Shown: positions 17,945 to 26,715 of the stretch, piece by piece
Layout: the number at the start of each line of letters is the position of its first letter
Position numbering within the stretch: position 1 is the stretch's first letter
DNA from: Pedobacter africanus
GTDB lineage: Bacteria; Bacteroidota; Bacteroidia; Sphingobacteriales; Sphingobacteriaceae
Direction of reading: 5' to 3'
DNA: 64,000 nucleotides
NCBI RefSeq assembly: GCF_900176535.1
Contig: NZ_FWXT01000001.1
Location: 1,240,001 to 1,304,000 of the forward strand
Position numbers and translations under genes: made by a program
The notes under the pieces: generated by a model
What the model was told of the DNA's origin: nothing
Databases searched by the model: none
Seen by the model: the letters and a program-made list of their open reading frames with translations, nothing else

Positions 17945-17959
17945 TCTATTTTCATAAAA

Positions 17960-19204
17960 ATGACTGACTTAATTCAACTGGATTCCGAAGCTGCCTCCAG
18001 GCGGCTTACGGGTATTGTAAAGCGTACCCCACTCATCTACAATGCCAAACTATCTGAAAAATACCAGGCCGAAATTTACCTGAAACGTGAAGACCTGCAG
18101 GTGGTGCGCTCCTATAAACTGCGTGGGGCCTACAACATGATCAGTCAGCTTAGTGCTGATGAGCTGAGCAGGGGCATTGTGTGTGCCAGCGCGGGCAACC
18201 ATGCCCAGGGTGTGGCTTTTTCCTGTGATAAGCTGAATATAAAAGGCGTCATATTTATGCCTGAAATTACACCCCGGCAAAAGGTAAAACAAACAGAAAT
18301 GTTTGGTAACGGCAATGTGGAGCTGGTATTGGTGGGCGATACTTTTGACGACTGCCTTGCCGAGGCCTTAGCTTATACCGAAAAGCACAACATGACCTTC
18401 ATCCCTCCATTTGACAATTATAGCATCATTGAAGGCCAGGGAACCGTTGGCGTAGAGATTCTGGAAGACCTACAGGCTACTGAAGTAGTAATTATGCCAG
18501 TTGGCGGCGGTGGCCTTGCGGCTGGTGCGGGCACCTATCTGAAAGATAGAAAACCAGAGATCCAGCTGATTGGTGTGGAGCCAGAGGGCGCCCCATCTAT
18601 GCTGCAGGCTCTTGAGCAGGGTAAGCCGGTAACCTTAGCAGAGATCAACCGTTTTGTAGATGGTGCAGCTGTTAAACGGGTAGGCGAATTGACTTATGCT
18701 TTGTGTGCAAAAGCACTCGACCAGATGCTGTCTGTTGCTGAAGGACAGGTATGTACGACCATTTTGAAGCTTTATAATGAAGATGCCATAGTTGTTGAGC
18801 CTGCTGGCGCTTTATCGGTTACCGCACTGGAAGCCTGTGCAGAAATCATAAAAGGAAAAACCGTAGTCTGTGTCATTAGCGGGGGCAACAATGACATTGA
18901 ACGCATGCAGGAAATCAAGGAAAAATCCTTGCTATACGAAGGCTTAAAGCATTACTTTATTGTCCGTTTCCCGCAAAGGCCAGGTGCATTAAAGTTATTT
19001 GTAAACAGCGTACTAGGCCCGCACGACGACATCACCCGCTTTGAGTTTATAAAAAAAACAAATAAAGAAAATGGCCCGGCACTTGTTGGAATAGAACTGG
19101 CCAACAAGGCCGATTATGAGGCATTGGTACAACGGATGAAAGAATTTAAGTTCGACATTATTGAGCTGAACAACGACCAGACCCTATTCGAATACCTGGT
19201 TTAA
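17960..19204 (+). CDS. ilvA: threonine deaminase (threonine ammonia-lyase)
   Basis: It converts threonine to 2-ketobutyrate, the first committed step to isoleucine. The PLP lysine is K53 in SYKLRGAYN, and the glycine loop GGGGL that binds the phosphate lies near residue 182. After the catalytic domain (about 1-320) there is one ACT-like regulatory region containing HYFIVRFPQRPGAL; the 414-residue length fits the short form with a single such domain. It is the last gene of the ilv-leu run, 74 bp after leuB, and meets the TPR gene tail to tail. Confidence 0.95.
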   Translation: MTDLIQLDSEAASRRLTGIVKRTPLIYNAKLSEKYQAEIYLKREDLQVVRSYKLRGAYNMISQLSADELSRGIVCASAGNHAQGVAFSCDKLNIKGVIFMPEITPRQKVKQTEMFGNGNVELVLVGDTFDDCLAEALAYTEKHNMTFIPPFDNYSIIEGQGTVGVEILEDLQATEVVIMPVGGGGLAAGAGTYLKDRKPEIQLIGVEPEGAPSMLQALEQGKPVTLAEINRFVDGAAVKRVGELTYALCAKALDQMLSVAEGQVCTTILKLYNEDAIVVEPAGALSVTALEACAEIIKGKTVVCVISGGNNDIERMQEIKEKSLLYEGLKHYFIVRFPQRPGALKLFVNSVLGPHDDITRFEFIKKTNKENGPALVGIELANKADYEALVQRMKEFKFDIIELNNDQTLFEYLV

Positions 19205-19210
19205 CAACGT

Positions 19211-21484
19211 TTACTTAAAAAAGGAGAAAAGCCCTTTGGGTTTCCACTCCTTTTTTCTTGTCAAAGCGTCCTGATTTCGCGGGTATACTTCCAGAATGGT
19301 ATTTAGAGTTGCAATGGCCACCTTGGTTTCTCCGATGGCATGACAGGCATCGGCATAATAAAGTGTCATTTGCACCCGTGCTTCATCCCAGCTCCATCCG
19401 TTTTTGTTATAGCAATCAATGGCCTTCCAGGCAAAGGCCATACAGTGTTTCCATAATCCCTGCCTGGCGCAGCACTCGGCCAATCGCAGATTGGCATCAC
19501 TGATGATGCTGTCCTCAGCCTCAGTGCCCAGTTTGCAGGACTGTAGCAGGATGATCAGGTTTTCTTTTGCCTTATCATAGTTTTCGAGGTACAGATAAGA
19601 CATACCCCGCATAAAATGTACTTTTTGTATAGAGTCTAGCTGCATGGCCTTACCTTTTATTGACTGATAATTGTCTGCACAGGCAATGCACTGCCGGTAA
19701 TCTTTCATCTGGTAAAAATTCTGCATCAGCATAAACCAAGATGAATTGTCGTCTGGATGCTTATCCAGCTGCTCCTGCCAGGCTTTATTGGCTTCTTCCA
19801 GGCTTCCTTCCTTTAGCAGGTCAAGCCTGATGTTCTGAACGGTGATGTACCTTTCATTCAGCAAAAAAAGTTCTTCCTCAGTAAGTTCAGCCCTGTTTTC
19901 TTTGATAAAAGTATGATATTCCTGATCGGTAGTACTCAAGAGCGCTTTGGTTTCTTCTACCCTGTCCAGCTTAAAGAGTACCTCCAGAATCTCTCCTTTC
20001 AACTCAATGTAACTGCTAAAACTAAGGTAGTCTCCGCCGTAAGCTACCGCAGTATTCAAAACATCCAGGGCTTCTTCGTACCTTCCCAGCCTTTTAAGTG
20101 CGGTTCCCCAGCTGCTCAATTGTTCCCAGAAAGGCGACAAGGAGTAGCCCAGTCTATGCACCTCAACTGCTTGTTCCAACTGCCCCTGTGCGCTAAGTGC
20201 AATTCCATAGTTATTGCAGCACATGGCAAAAATATGCGGATCAGTATCGTAAGGACCTTTTCTTTGTTTATTGTTGTAAAACAGATCGTAGAAGCCATCA
20301 TAGGATTTTTTGTAGAATTCCGTTCTGATTTTTAACAGTTCACCGCCAATTTCAGGGGTATAAACCTCCGCTTCAAATTCAGCAAAATTTACACCGGCAT
20401 TGTAATAATCAGCGGCGGCATCATCAGGCCATTTTTCTGGTTCCGGCAGGCTGCCTTTTACCCGGTACACAGACTCGAAATAACGCTGCAGACCAAATGC
20501 CCGTCCGCCAAGCTGCAGACTTTTTTCCAGGTAAGGCAAGCCTTCGGCGTAACTTTTAGCATCGTATAATGCTGCGCCTGCATAATGGTAAGGAATGTAC
20601 CAGTCGGGATACAGTTTTATATATTGTTGCGCAAAATTCAGCATTTCTACCGTATCAAAATCCAGTTCGGGGGCAAATATCCTGAACGCTACAAACCTGG
20701 CCTCTGCCAGTGGTTTATTCTCAATACCCTTGCTGCTCAGCTCTTCCAACCTCTTCTGCAAGGCCATCAGTTCACTATCGGAATCGGCATTGTTTTCAAG
20801 TAAAGCCATTGTGGCCGCCTTTCCGCCCAGTTCATATTCCTGATTATCAAAAGCCAGCCTGGCAATAGTATTGTAAGTGAGGGGGTCGGGATATAGGTAA
20901 CCAAGGGCTTCTGTAAAGGCCCCCATTGCCTTCTTTTCGTCCTGCTGATGTTCCAGATACAGGTCTGCCTTCTTCATGTAGATCTGTCCCAGCTCATATT
21001 CGAGTGCAGTCCGGTTGTCTTTATAAAAATCTCGGGTAAGGCCAATCAGACTATCTGCATCTTCCAGAGCCTGGGCAATTGCCCCCCTCATGCTGCATGC
21101 TTCCATGCGGTAGCTAATGGCCTTAATTCTTGTAGCAAGATCGGCAGATTTTGAAAGCACATCACAATAGGCGATGGATTCAGCCAGATTTGCCCTGGTA
21201 AGGAAGGTATTGATATAGGCCAGGTACAACATGGCCTCTTCATTTGAAGGGTCCAGATCTAGTACCATTTTGAAGCTGTTGTAAGCCGGCTCCAGCATAT
21301 TCTCGTTTTCTTCCTCTTCTTCATTCAAACCTTCATTAAAGGCTGCCTGATATTCGCATTTGGCCTTAAGCAGCAATGCTTCTGTATTTTTATCGTTTAC
21401 CAGCAGGAACAGGTTTACTGCGTCCAGACAGGCTTCATGATCGTTATTGTTGTAAAGGGAGTGTAAGTATTCCAGATCTACCAT
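19211..21484 (-). CDS. large tetratricopeptide-repeat protein
   Basis: The 757-residue protein is built almost wholly of helical TPR-like repeats; recognisable units include AMLYLAYINTFL, PYHYAGAALYDAK, NNYGIALSAQGQLEQAV and LAECCARQGLWKH. There is no signal peptide or membrane segment, so it is probably a cytoplasmic scaffold. An acidic stretch (EEEEENE) lies near residue 55. Its last codons overlap a bidirectional terminator. Function is unknown; no enzymatic domain is seen. Confidence 0.8.
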   Translation of the reverse strand: MVDLEYLHSLYNNNDHEACLDAVNLFLLVNDKNTEALLLKAKCEYQAAFNEGLNEEEEENENMLEPAYNSFKMVLDLDPSNEEAMLYLAYINTFLTRANLAESIAYCDVLSKSADLATRIKAISYRMEACSMRGAIAQALEDADSLIGLTRDFYKDNRTALEYELGQIYMKKADLYLEHQQDEKKAMGAFTEALGYLYPDPLTYNTIARLAFDNQEYELGGKAATMALLENNADSDSELMALQKRLEELSSKGIENKPLAEARFVAFRIFAPELDFDTVEMLNFAQQYIKLYPDWYIPYHYAGAALYDAKSYAEGLPYLEKSLQLGGRAFGLQRYFESVYRVKGSLPEPEKWPDDAAADYYNAGVNFAEFEAEVYTPEIGGELLKIRTEFYKKSYDGFYDLFYNNKQRKGPYDTDPHIFAMCCNNYGIALSAQGQLEQAVEVHRLGYSLSPFWEQLSSWGTALKRLGRYEEALDVLNTAVAYGGDYLSFSSYIELKGEILEVLFKLDRVEETKALLSTTDQEYHTFIKENRAELTEEELFLLNERYITVQNIRLDLLKEGSLEEANKAWQEQLDKHPDDNSSWFMLMQNFYQMKDYRQCIACADNYQSIKGKAMQLDSIQKVHFMRGMSYLYLENYDKAKENLIILLQSCKLGTEAEDSIISDANLRLAECCARQGLWKHCMAFAWKAIDCYNKNGWSWDEARVQMTLYYADACHAIGETKVAIATLNTILEVYPRNQDALTRKKEWKPKGLFSFFK
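19217..19256. terminator. bidirectional terminator between ilvA and the TPR gene
   Basis: AAAAAAGGAG (19217-19226) and CTCCTTTTTT (19247-19256) form a 10-bp stem around a 20-nt loop that can fold further (GCCC/GGG). Both ends give a U-run, so it can end the ilv-leu transcript and, inside its last codons, the TPR transcript. Confidence 0.6.
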
Positions 21485-21580
21485 GTAGCGTTAACTTTTT
21501 TTGTTCTGGCTTACAGCAAATTTTCTGCCAGATATTACTTCACTGTAACATCATCTTTACAGCTGATATAGGGATAAATC

Positions 21581-21630
21581 ATTCACGTAATATGGTATCC
21601 ATTCACGTAGTAGAAAACACAGTTCACGTA
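21581..21630. promoter_or_regulatory. three phased TTCACGTA direct repeats
   Basis: ATTCACGTA occurs at 21581-21589 and 21601-21609, and TTCACGTA at 21623-21630. Intervals of 20 and 21 bp put all copies on one face of the helix, 55-104 bp upstream of the lipoprotein gene at 21685. Direct repeats at about 21 bp are typical for LytTR-type response regulators; the assignment is an inference. Confidence 0.55.
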
Positions 21631-21684
21631 AATTGGATTTTTAGCAATTGATCAATAAGTACCTTAGTCAAAAAATAAAAACTT

Positions 21685-21951
21685 ATGATAAAAACAATTC
21701 AAAGAGCTGTGCTAGGCATCGCTATCCTTCCCGTGATGCTAAGCTGCGCAAAGCAAACACTGGAACTACCGGTTGACGAAACAACTAAAAAAGTTGAGAT
21801 CTCAGTATTAAGAGTCTACATGGCGAAATTGATCGATGTTAAACCAGAAGAAATCGAATACAATGAGAAAACGGAACAGTTTTCTTTACTCGGTGTAGAC
21901 CAAATTAGCCGACAAAAATTAACTACATTTTATGAAAAATCAATAAAATAG
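21685..21951 (+). CDS. small lipoprotein of unknown function
   Basis: The 88-residue protein has a lipoprotein signal (MIKTIQRAVLGIAILPVML then SC at residues 20-21) and a mature part of about 67 residues that is charged and likely helical (ISVLRVYMAKLIDVKPEEIEY). I do not recognise a family. It starts 55 bp after the TTCACGTA repeats and 5 bp ahead of the next secreted-protein gene, so the two are probably one transcript. Confidence 0.65.
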   Translation: MIKTIQRAVLGIAILPVMLSCAKQTLELPVDETTKKVEISVLRVYMAKLIDVKPEEIEYNEKTEQFSLLGVDQISRQKLTTFYEKSIK

Positions 21952-21956
21952 CCGAT

Positions 21957-23038
21957 ATGAAATACATACAATGCATAATCCTTTTCACTTTTTTTTTTAT
22001 TTCGTACAATACCAAAGCACAGCACGTAGGCACCATTAGTGAATTTGAAATATTGCCTGCTTATCTCACAAATGGACAAGTTAGAATATCTAGTGGTACA
22101 ACTACCACACTTAAATATAAAGTAACCTTTGTTAGAGAGACGGCAACCACCTATCCTACCCTAACCTGGAAGCCATTTAACATGACAGTGGGATTAAGTA
22201 CCGCTGACGCCAATGGGAACATTGTAGTATTAGAAGATGGCACTAAAATTTTTGGAGACAACTTAAGCTAAATGAAACTTCGCACCCTATATATTCATAT
22301 AATTCTAAAGTGTATTCTTTAACTAACGCCACGCCACCGGATCCAACATTACCGACAGATTCAATACCGGTATACGCAATATACTATGCATCCAGTGGAG
22401 GCACAGAGTTAACACAGGATTTACCTTCTTCTGGCGGAACTATAGCTTTTTACGCTCCCCGTTTTAACCAAAGAGGTAGTAAGCCTGTTTTTGGTGACTG
22501 GATAAATTATTCATCAGGATTTCCAACCGTAGACTATACCTACAATTTTATTGGTACTTATCCCAATTATTATGAATTCTCGGCATTCAATTATCCGGCG
22601 CCAAATACCGCACCAATTTATAAAATATCAGATTTAAGCGGAAAGAATATATTTTATGGATATCGACTAGACCGTACGGCTAACCAGAAAATACATGAAG
22701 TAGCCTTTTATGCCTATCCTTACTCACGGAGAGGACCTATAGGTCAAGAGAAATGGAGACGGTTTGAAGCAGCTCCCCAAGAGTGGATAGCACTGCCAGG
22801 CGGGAATGGTTACTCTGTTAGCTTGAAGTCTGTTTTTCCAGGTTTAATAATAAATGGGGTTACTTCCGCATCTATTTTAGTACAAACTGGCCCTCGTGGA
22901 GGAAAGACTCCACTAAGTTTACCTCAAACCTTTGACACCCGCAACTTCAACTTTGAATATATTAATGGTGATATTATTGTTACAACCGATGGCAGTCAAC
23001 CCGATAAGGTCTATGAATTCAATATCGACTACTTATAG
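21957..23038 (+). pseudogene. secreted protein gene broken by a one-base frameshift
   Basis: Frame 1 encodes a signal peptide (MKYIQCIILFTFFFISYNT) and about 80 more residues, stopping at TAA 22269-22271. Another frame is open through that point to a TAG at 23036-23038 and continues the protein naturally (NETSHPIYSYNSKVYSL). One missing base near 22266-22270 (for example AGC-CTA now AGCTA) accounts for it. Restored, the product would be about 360 residues, secreted and beta-rich, with no recognised domain. The second half has only a GTG (22310) as a start and no signal peptide. A sequencing error is equally possible. Confidence 0.7.
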
Positions 23039-23121
23039 AAGCCTTTATTCATCTTTACTTTAGATTATGTATTTGTTGTTTGGCAATAAAATTGCTCTGT
23101 AAAACAAAAACACACAAACAC

Positions 23122-23532
23122 ATGAAAAAGCTAATATTTTTACTCTTATGTACGGCCACCCTGGGGCTGGTATCGTGCAAGAAGGACACTATTGTTCAGA
23201 ATATTCTTCCAAGGACAATCCTATATGATATTCAGCCTAGTAGCTGGAAAACGTCAGATGCCGGCCGGACTTATTATACAACCATAAATGTTCCTGAAAA
23301 TAATGACAGTTTCAATCAATCAGGTGGAGTAATTGTATCGCTATCTTTTGATTCGCAAAGAAAAGTTTTTGATGCACTGCCAAATGTAGTTGATGGTTTC
23401 TCTTATAATTTCACATCAGAACCTGGATATATAACTATTTTCATGGAAGATGTAAATCGTCAGGTAATTACCCCTCCTACAGGGACAATCAGGAGTAAAA
23501 TTGTATTGGTAGATTCAGAAATTATCGATTAA
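23122..23532 (+). CDS. small lipoprotein of unknown function
   Basis: The start is ATG 23122, giving a classical lipoprotein signal (MKKLIFLLLCTATLGLVSC, cysteine 19, followed by KKD). The upstream in-frame TTG at 23080 would spoil the signal peptide. The mature part is about 118 residues and looks beta-rich (RTYYTTINVPEN, GVIVSLSFD, IRSKIVLVDSE). No family is recognised. It sits 83 bp after the frameshifted gene and is followed by a terminator. Confidence 0.65.
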   Translation: MKKLIFLLLCTATLGLVSCKKDTIVQNILPRTILYDIQPSSWKTSDAGRTYYTTINVPENNDSFNQSGGVIVSLSFDSQRKVFDALPNVVDGFSYNFTSEPGYITIFMEDVNRQVITPPTGTIRSKIVLVDSEIID

Positions 23533-23546
23533 ACAAATCAATAATT

Positions 23547-23580
23547 AAAAAGTCGGTACTGAGTAGAACGCCGGCTTTTT
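23547..23580. terminator. terminator between convergent genes
   Basis: AAAAAGTCGG (23547-23556) pairs with CCGGCTTTTT (23571-23580), 10 bp with one G-U, loop of 14 nt. It has a U-run on both strands and sits between the lipoprotein gene and the next, leftward gene. Confidence 0.75.
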
Positions 23581-24286
23581 AATTTTCATCAAAAAATATC
23601 TTATGGGCTTTCATGGCTTTTTGCCATCCGTAGGGAAAAATCGCATTGCCCTCATCTATCATTTTCTTCATGATTAATTTTACATGCTCCTGAATTTTCA
23701 CGGGAAGCGTATAAAATGCCTTATCAACTCTTGTGTTCCGCTCAAAGTCAAGCGTCCCGTTTTGATGACGGACAGCAAATTTCTTTCCCTTATAGTAAAT
23801 TAAAATTTTAATTCGCCCGTCATCTATATGGTTCATTCCGCTTGTTCCATAAATGATAACCGGATCAATCAGACCATCATTGTCAATATCCTTAAAGTCT
23901 GTATATTTTGTCCAAAACCAAATGGAGTTTTCCATTTCATCGGTACCAGGTTGTTTGGTAATAGCGTCAACTATTTCCCACTTCTTTAAAAGTCCATTCT
24001 TTTCCATATGAAAATTATGCGCTTTTATGTGGTGATGAAGTGTGTCTTTACGGCCGTTTTTAAGATCATTACTTTCCGTAAGCACAATAAAAAACTGTCC
24101 TGACCTGTCTAAGTACCTGTAAACCCTGCGAATAGGGTAATTGATGTCAAACTGTTTATTTACCAGATCGGTAAAAACTTTCCTTGTCTCTTGATGTGAT
24201 AATATTTCACTGCTCAAAACCCTGTTCTGTCCAAAACTCACAGCTGTTGAGAAGAAAAAAAGTAAGGTTAGGGTTTTTCTGTTCAT
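23579..24286 (-). CDS. secreted protein of unknown function with a Ca-binding-like loop
   Basis: The 235-residue product has a cleavable signal peptide (MNRKTLTLLFFFSTAVSFGQ). The mature part contains FDINYPIRRVYRYLDRSGQF and a DIDNDGLIDPVIIYG segment resembling the calcium-type loops of VCBS/FG-GAP or EF-hand proteins. It resembles a conserved Bacteroidota family of periplasmic proteins that I cannot name with certainty. It is transcribed alone, toward the terminator at 23547-23580. Function unknown. Confidence 0.65.
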   Translation of the reverse strand: MNRKTLTLLFFFSTAVSFGQNRVLSSEILSHQETRKVFTDLVNKQFDINYPIRRVYRYLDRSGQFFIVLTESNDLKNGRKDTLHHHIKAHNFHMEKNGLLKKWEIVDAITKQPGTDEMENSIWFWTKYTDFKDIDNDGLIDPVIIYGTSGMNHIDDGRIKILIYYKGKKFAVRHQNGTLDFERNTRVDKAFYTLPVKIQEHVKLIMKKMIDEGNAIFPYGWQKAMKAHKIFFDEN

Positions 24287-24592
24287 GGCTTCAGATGGCT
24301 ATTCTTGGTTTACCAGGTAAATATAGGAAGCTTCCTCCAGATCCGGTCATTTTGAAATTGACTTACTCGTGTATTTTGCCTATCTTGTGATGATGCATTT
24401 ATCAGGCCGAAACCTATTATTGAACCTTACACAGCAACTGCTTGTCACAGCAAGGATGTTCCGTCGTGTCTTGAGCCTTCAATTTAGCCTGGGTGATTCA
24501 TTCCTCAAAAGCAGTAAAGACTTTATACATTAAGCCCTGCCTTTTCAGGGCAGGGACCCCCTTTCATTTTTGTACACATTAAATTTTTCGTT
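24287..24592. other. intergenic stretch of 306 bp
   Basis: It separates the leftward secreted-protein gene from the rightward small membrane-protein gene and must hold both promoters, but I find no clean TAnnTTTG box. A hairpin CCCTGCC (24535-24541), loop TTTTCAG, GGCAGGG (24549-24555) lies 38 bp before the next ATG; it lacks a U-run. A 47-codon ORF at 24390-24533 has no support. Confidence 0.5.
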
Positions 24593-24748
24593 ATGCGCTG
24601 GATTGAGGCTGGCTTTGTGCTGCTTATTGCACTAGACTTAATCATCATATTCCTGGCAATATTCCTGTTAACACCTTTATATGCCTTAGCTGCTATACTG
24701 GTTACAGCAGGACTAAAAGGAATACATAACAATGTAAGGATTAAATAA
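24593..24748 (+). CDS. small two-helix membrane protein
   Basis: A 51-codon ORF runs from ATG 24593 to TAA 24746-24748. The product starts MRWIEAGFVLLIALDLIII, has two apolar segments (about 6-26 and 29-41) split by a TP, and ends in a basic tail (GIHNNVRIK), so both ends would face the cytoplasm. It ends 6 bp before the Gre-like gene, which suggests one transcript. Length, charge layout and spacing favour a real gene; function is unknown. Confidence 0.5.
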   Translation: MRWIEAGFVLLIALDLIIIFLAIFLLTPLYALAAILVTAGLKGIHNNVRIK

Positions 24749-24754
24749 ATTATT

Positions 24755-25150
24755 ATGACTAATTCAATTCAAATACTTGATACACCGGTTATATTAACCA
24801 CAGGAATATACGATCTGCTGAAGGACCATATCAGGCGTAAAAAACTGAGTAAAACAAATGAGGCCGCTCTGGATGCACAACTAAAGAAAGCCAGGCAGGT
24901 TTTAAGAAAGGACCTTCCGACAGATGTGGTCACTGTAGATACGCTTGTAACTGTGAAAGATCTGGAAACAGGGGATACACAGGAATACAAATTTGTAGGC
25001 CCGGACTCGGCGAAGAAAAAAAATGGCACAGTGTCTATCCTGTCTCCTATGGGAATTGCTATGATAGGCTACCCGGTAGGTGCGGTAGTTGAGTGGGAGT
25101 TTAATGCAGAGATTAAAAAGAACCAGATCATTGGGGTTACGCCCATTTAA
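24755..25150 (+). CDS. GreA/GreB-family factor of the Rnk type
   Basis: The 131-residue protein has a short helical N-terminal part (about 1-50) and the GreA/GreB C-terminal FKBP-like domain from about residue 58 (VVTVDTLVTVKDLETG, then ILSPMGIAMIGYPVG). True GreA has an 80-residue coiled-coil finger; here it is much shorter, as in Rnk, which binds RNA polymerase without transcript cleavage. The acidic tip residues of Gre are not evident. A role as an RNA polymerase-binding regulator is inferred from the family. Confidence 0.8.
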   Translation: MTNSIQILDTPVILTTGIYDLLKDHIRRKKLSKTNEAALDAQLKKARQVLRKDLPTDVVTVDTLVTVKDLETGDTQEYKFVGPDSAKKKNGTVSILSPMGIAMIGYPVGAVVEWEFNAEIKKNQIIGVTPI

Positions 25151-25168
25151 CTGGCTTTTTGATTTTTC

Positions 25169-25198
25169 AGTAAACGGATGCTTCGGTATCCGTTTACT
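25169..25198 (+). terminator. stable UUCG-loop hairpin after the Gre-like gene
   Basis: AGTAAACGGATGC and GTATCCGTTTACT enclose the tetraloop TTCG: 13 bp with one G-U. No U-run follows (it is A-rich), so it may protect the mRNA 3' end or terminate weakly. Confidence 0.5.
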
Positions 25199-25294
25199 AA
25201 AAAAGTTAAACACAGGTTAAAAACGGTTAAAAAAATCAATGTATTAACGCTTTATCTCGCCAACACCTATTTTTAGCAAAACAAAATAAAAATC

Positions 25295-25465
25295 ATGAGA
25301 GCAATTAATCCCTGGATCAATTTTAATGGCAATGCCGAAGAAGCATTCACTTTTTACAGATCAGTTTTTGGCGGCGAGTTTACAAAAATTATCCGTTTTA
25401 AAGACCTATCAGGCCCTGAGTTTCAGGTAGCAGAAGATGAGGCCAATAAAATCATGTACATTGCC
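25295..25465 (+). pseudogene. PhnB-like (VOC/glyoxalase fold) gene, 3'-truncated
   Basis: The first 57 codons are a good match to the PhnB/3-demethylubiquinone-methyltransferase-like VOC family: MRAINPWINFNGNAEEAFTF at the start and IMYIA at residues 53-57. Family members run to about 140 residues, but here the similarity stops exactly where the convergent bestrophin gene ends (its stop is at 25465-25467). The remaining frame up to 25690 is antisense to bestrophin codons and has no VOC character. A deletion has removed about 80 codons, so the product should be non-functional. Confidence 0.75.
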
Positions 25466-26355
25466 TACAGCACATACTCGTCATTTATTGGCTTCACTGG
25501 CTCAGGAATATCCTTTTCGCCAAGCATTTGCAGCAGATTAATTTCAATGGTACGGGTAATCTGGTTCAATGGAACCCCGGCCGAATTATTTTCAAATGGA
25601 TTAACCATGCTCATCCCATTAATCTGGGTAGAAACAAATACAAATCCGATTAACCAGCCCAGGAAAATAGAGTACACCCCGGTAGTATGACTGATGACCA
25701 GGGTAAACGTAACCACAAAAAGCCATATAAACACTTTTGTGAGGTAGCTATAGGTAGTAGGGAATACCGTATTTTTAATGCGTTCGCTCATGCCCATCGA
25801 GTCAGAGAACCTGACCAGCATCTCATTGATTTCTATAAACCGAAAACCATCGATGTGATTTAATTTTGATAACAGCTGTAAATCCCGGGATTGTATGCTT
25901 AAAATGGCATTATGGGTATTGCTGTGTGTTTTGATTTCCCTCAAATCTTCCTCATTCAGGTACTTGATGTAGATTTCATCCACTGTACCTCTCAAATTTG
26001 CCTTTAAAGCATATAAAAAAGCAATGTGCCTGAGCACCATCCTTCTTGCTATCATGCTATCCTCATCCACATAGTTGATCAATGCACGGGTGTAAGAGCG
26101 TGAATCATTTACCAGGGCACCCCATATTTTTCTGGCTTCCCACCACCTGTCGTAGGCCTGGTTATTATTAAATCCAATAAAAAAGGCAATTGCTGTTCCC
26201 AGAAGTGTAGGAATAATGGAGGGGATCTCGATATGCTGCACCACCAGGTACTCCCTGGCCAAATAAGCAACAGTGCAGGAAGCAATCATAATCAGATCGA
26301 CCTGCCAGGTATTAATTAGAATTCTGCTTAAGCGAATATTCTGAACCAGGAGCAT
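25465..26355 (-). CDS. bestrophin-family anion channel
   Basis: The 296-residue membrane protein matches bacterial bestrophins (UPF0187), pentameric anion channels of the inner membrane. Visible features are the first helix after residue 18, GFNNNQAYDRWWEARKIWG near 60-78 and an amphipathic middle, then two late apolar helices around 205-240. The end (DIPEPVKPINDEYVL) looks natural, so the coding part seems complete although the junction with the truncated VOC gene lies at the stop codon. No partner gene is obvious. Confidence 0.85.
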   Translation of the reverse strand: MLLVQNIRLSRILINTWQVDLIMIASCTVAYLAREYLVVQHIEIPSIIPTLLGTAIAFFIGFNNNQAYDRWWEARKIWGALVNDSRSYTRALINYVDEDSMIARRMVLRHIAFLYALKANLRGTVDEIYIKYLNEEDLREIKTHSNTHNAILSIQSRDLQLLSKLNHIDGFRFIEINEMLVRFSDSMGMSERIKNTVFPTTYSYLTKVFIWLFVVTFTLVISHTTGVYSIFLGWLIGFVFVSTQINGMSMVNPFENNSAGVPLNQITRTIEINLLQMLGEKDIPEPVKPINDEYVL

Positions 26356-26400
26356 ATTGTTTTTTTAATCAAGATACAAAATGAATTTAAAGTTATCGCT

Positions 26401-26709
26401 TTAAAATGGTTTTGCACTTTCGTCCAGAATGCGCTCCCATTCCGGATGCCTTTTCAGGTAGGCAGCAACCAGGGGGCACAGAGGGATTAATTTATAGCCA
26501 TTGTCTTCAATATAAGCCAGTGTCTTCTCTATTAAAGCCGTAGCAGCCCCCCTGCCCTGTAATTCAGCAGGGGATTCAGTATGGATCAGCCAGATCTTCC
26601 GGCCGTGTTCCTTATAATCGATGAATGCGATATAATCGCCTACCTTTAATTCAAAACGTCTATCGTCCGCATTTTTTACCAGCGGCAGATTTACATATTC
26701 TTCATTCAT
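26401..26709 (-). CDS. small GNAT-like acetyltransferase (YjdJ/NATD1 type)
   Basis: The 102-residue protein matches the short GNAT-like family PF14542. It has the beta-strand pair FELKVGDYIAFIDY, the HTESPAELQGRGAATALI segment (acetyl-CoA loop QGRGAA at about 51-56) and a C-terminal PLCPLVAAYLKRHPEW typical for this family. The substrate is unknown. It ends 46 bp upstream of bestrophin and follows the larger GNAT gene by 6 bp, so the three may be co-transcribed. Confidence 0.85.
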   Translation of the reverse strand: MNEEYVNLPLVKNADDRRFELKVGDYIAFIDYKEHGRKIWLIHTESPAELQGRGAATALIEKTLAYIEDNGYKLIPLCPLVAAYLKRHPEWERILDESAKPF

Positions 26710-26715
26710 AGTAAA

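Noticed and set aside
22260..22271. Programmed -1 frameshift in the secreted-protein gene
   Set aside because: No slippery heptamer precedes the stop and no downstream stem is clear; a lost base explains it better.
24390..24533. 47-codon ORF in the gap before the small membrane protein
   Set aside because: No promoter, no start context and no recognisable composition; probably chance.
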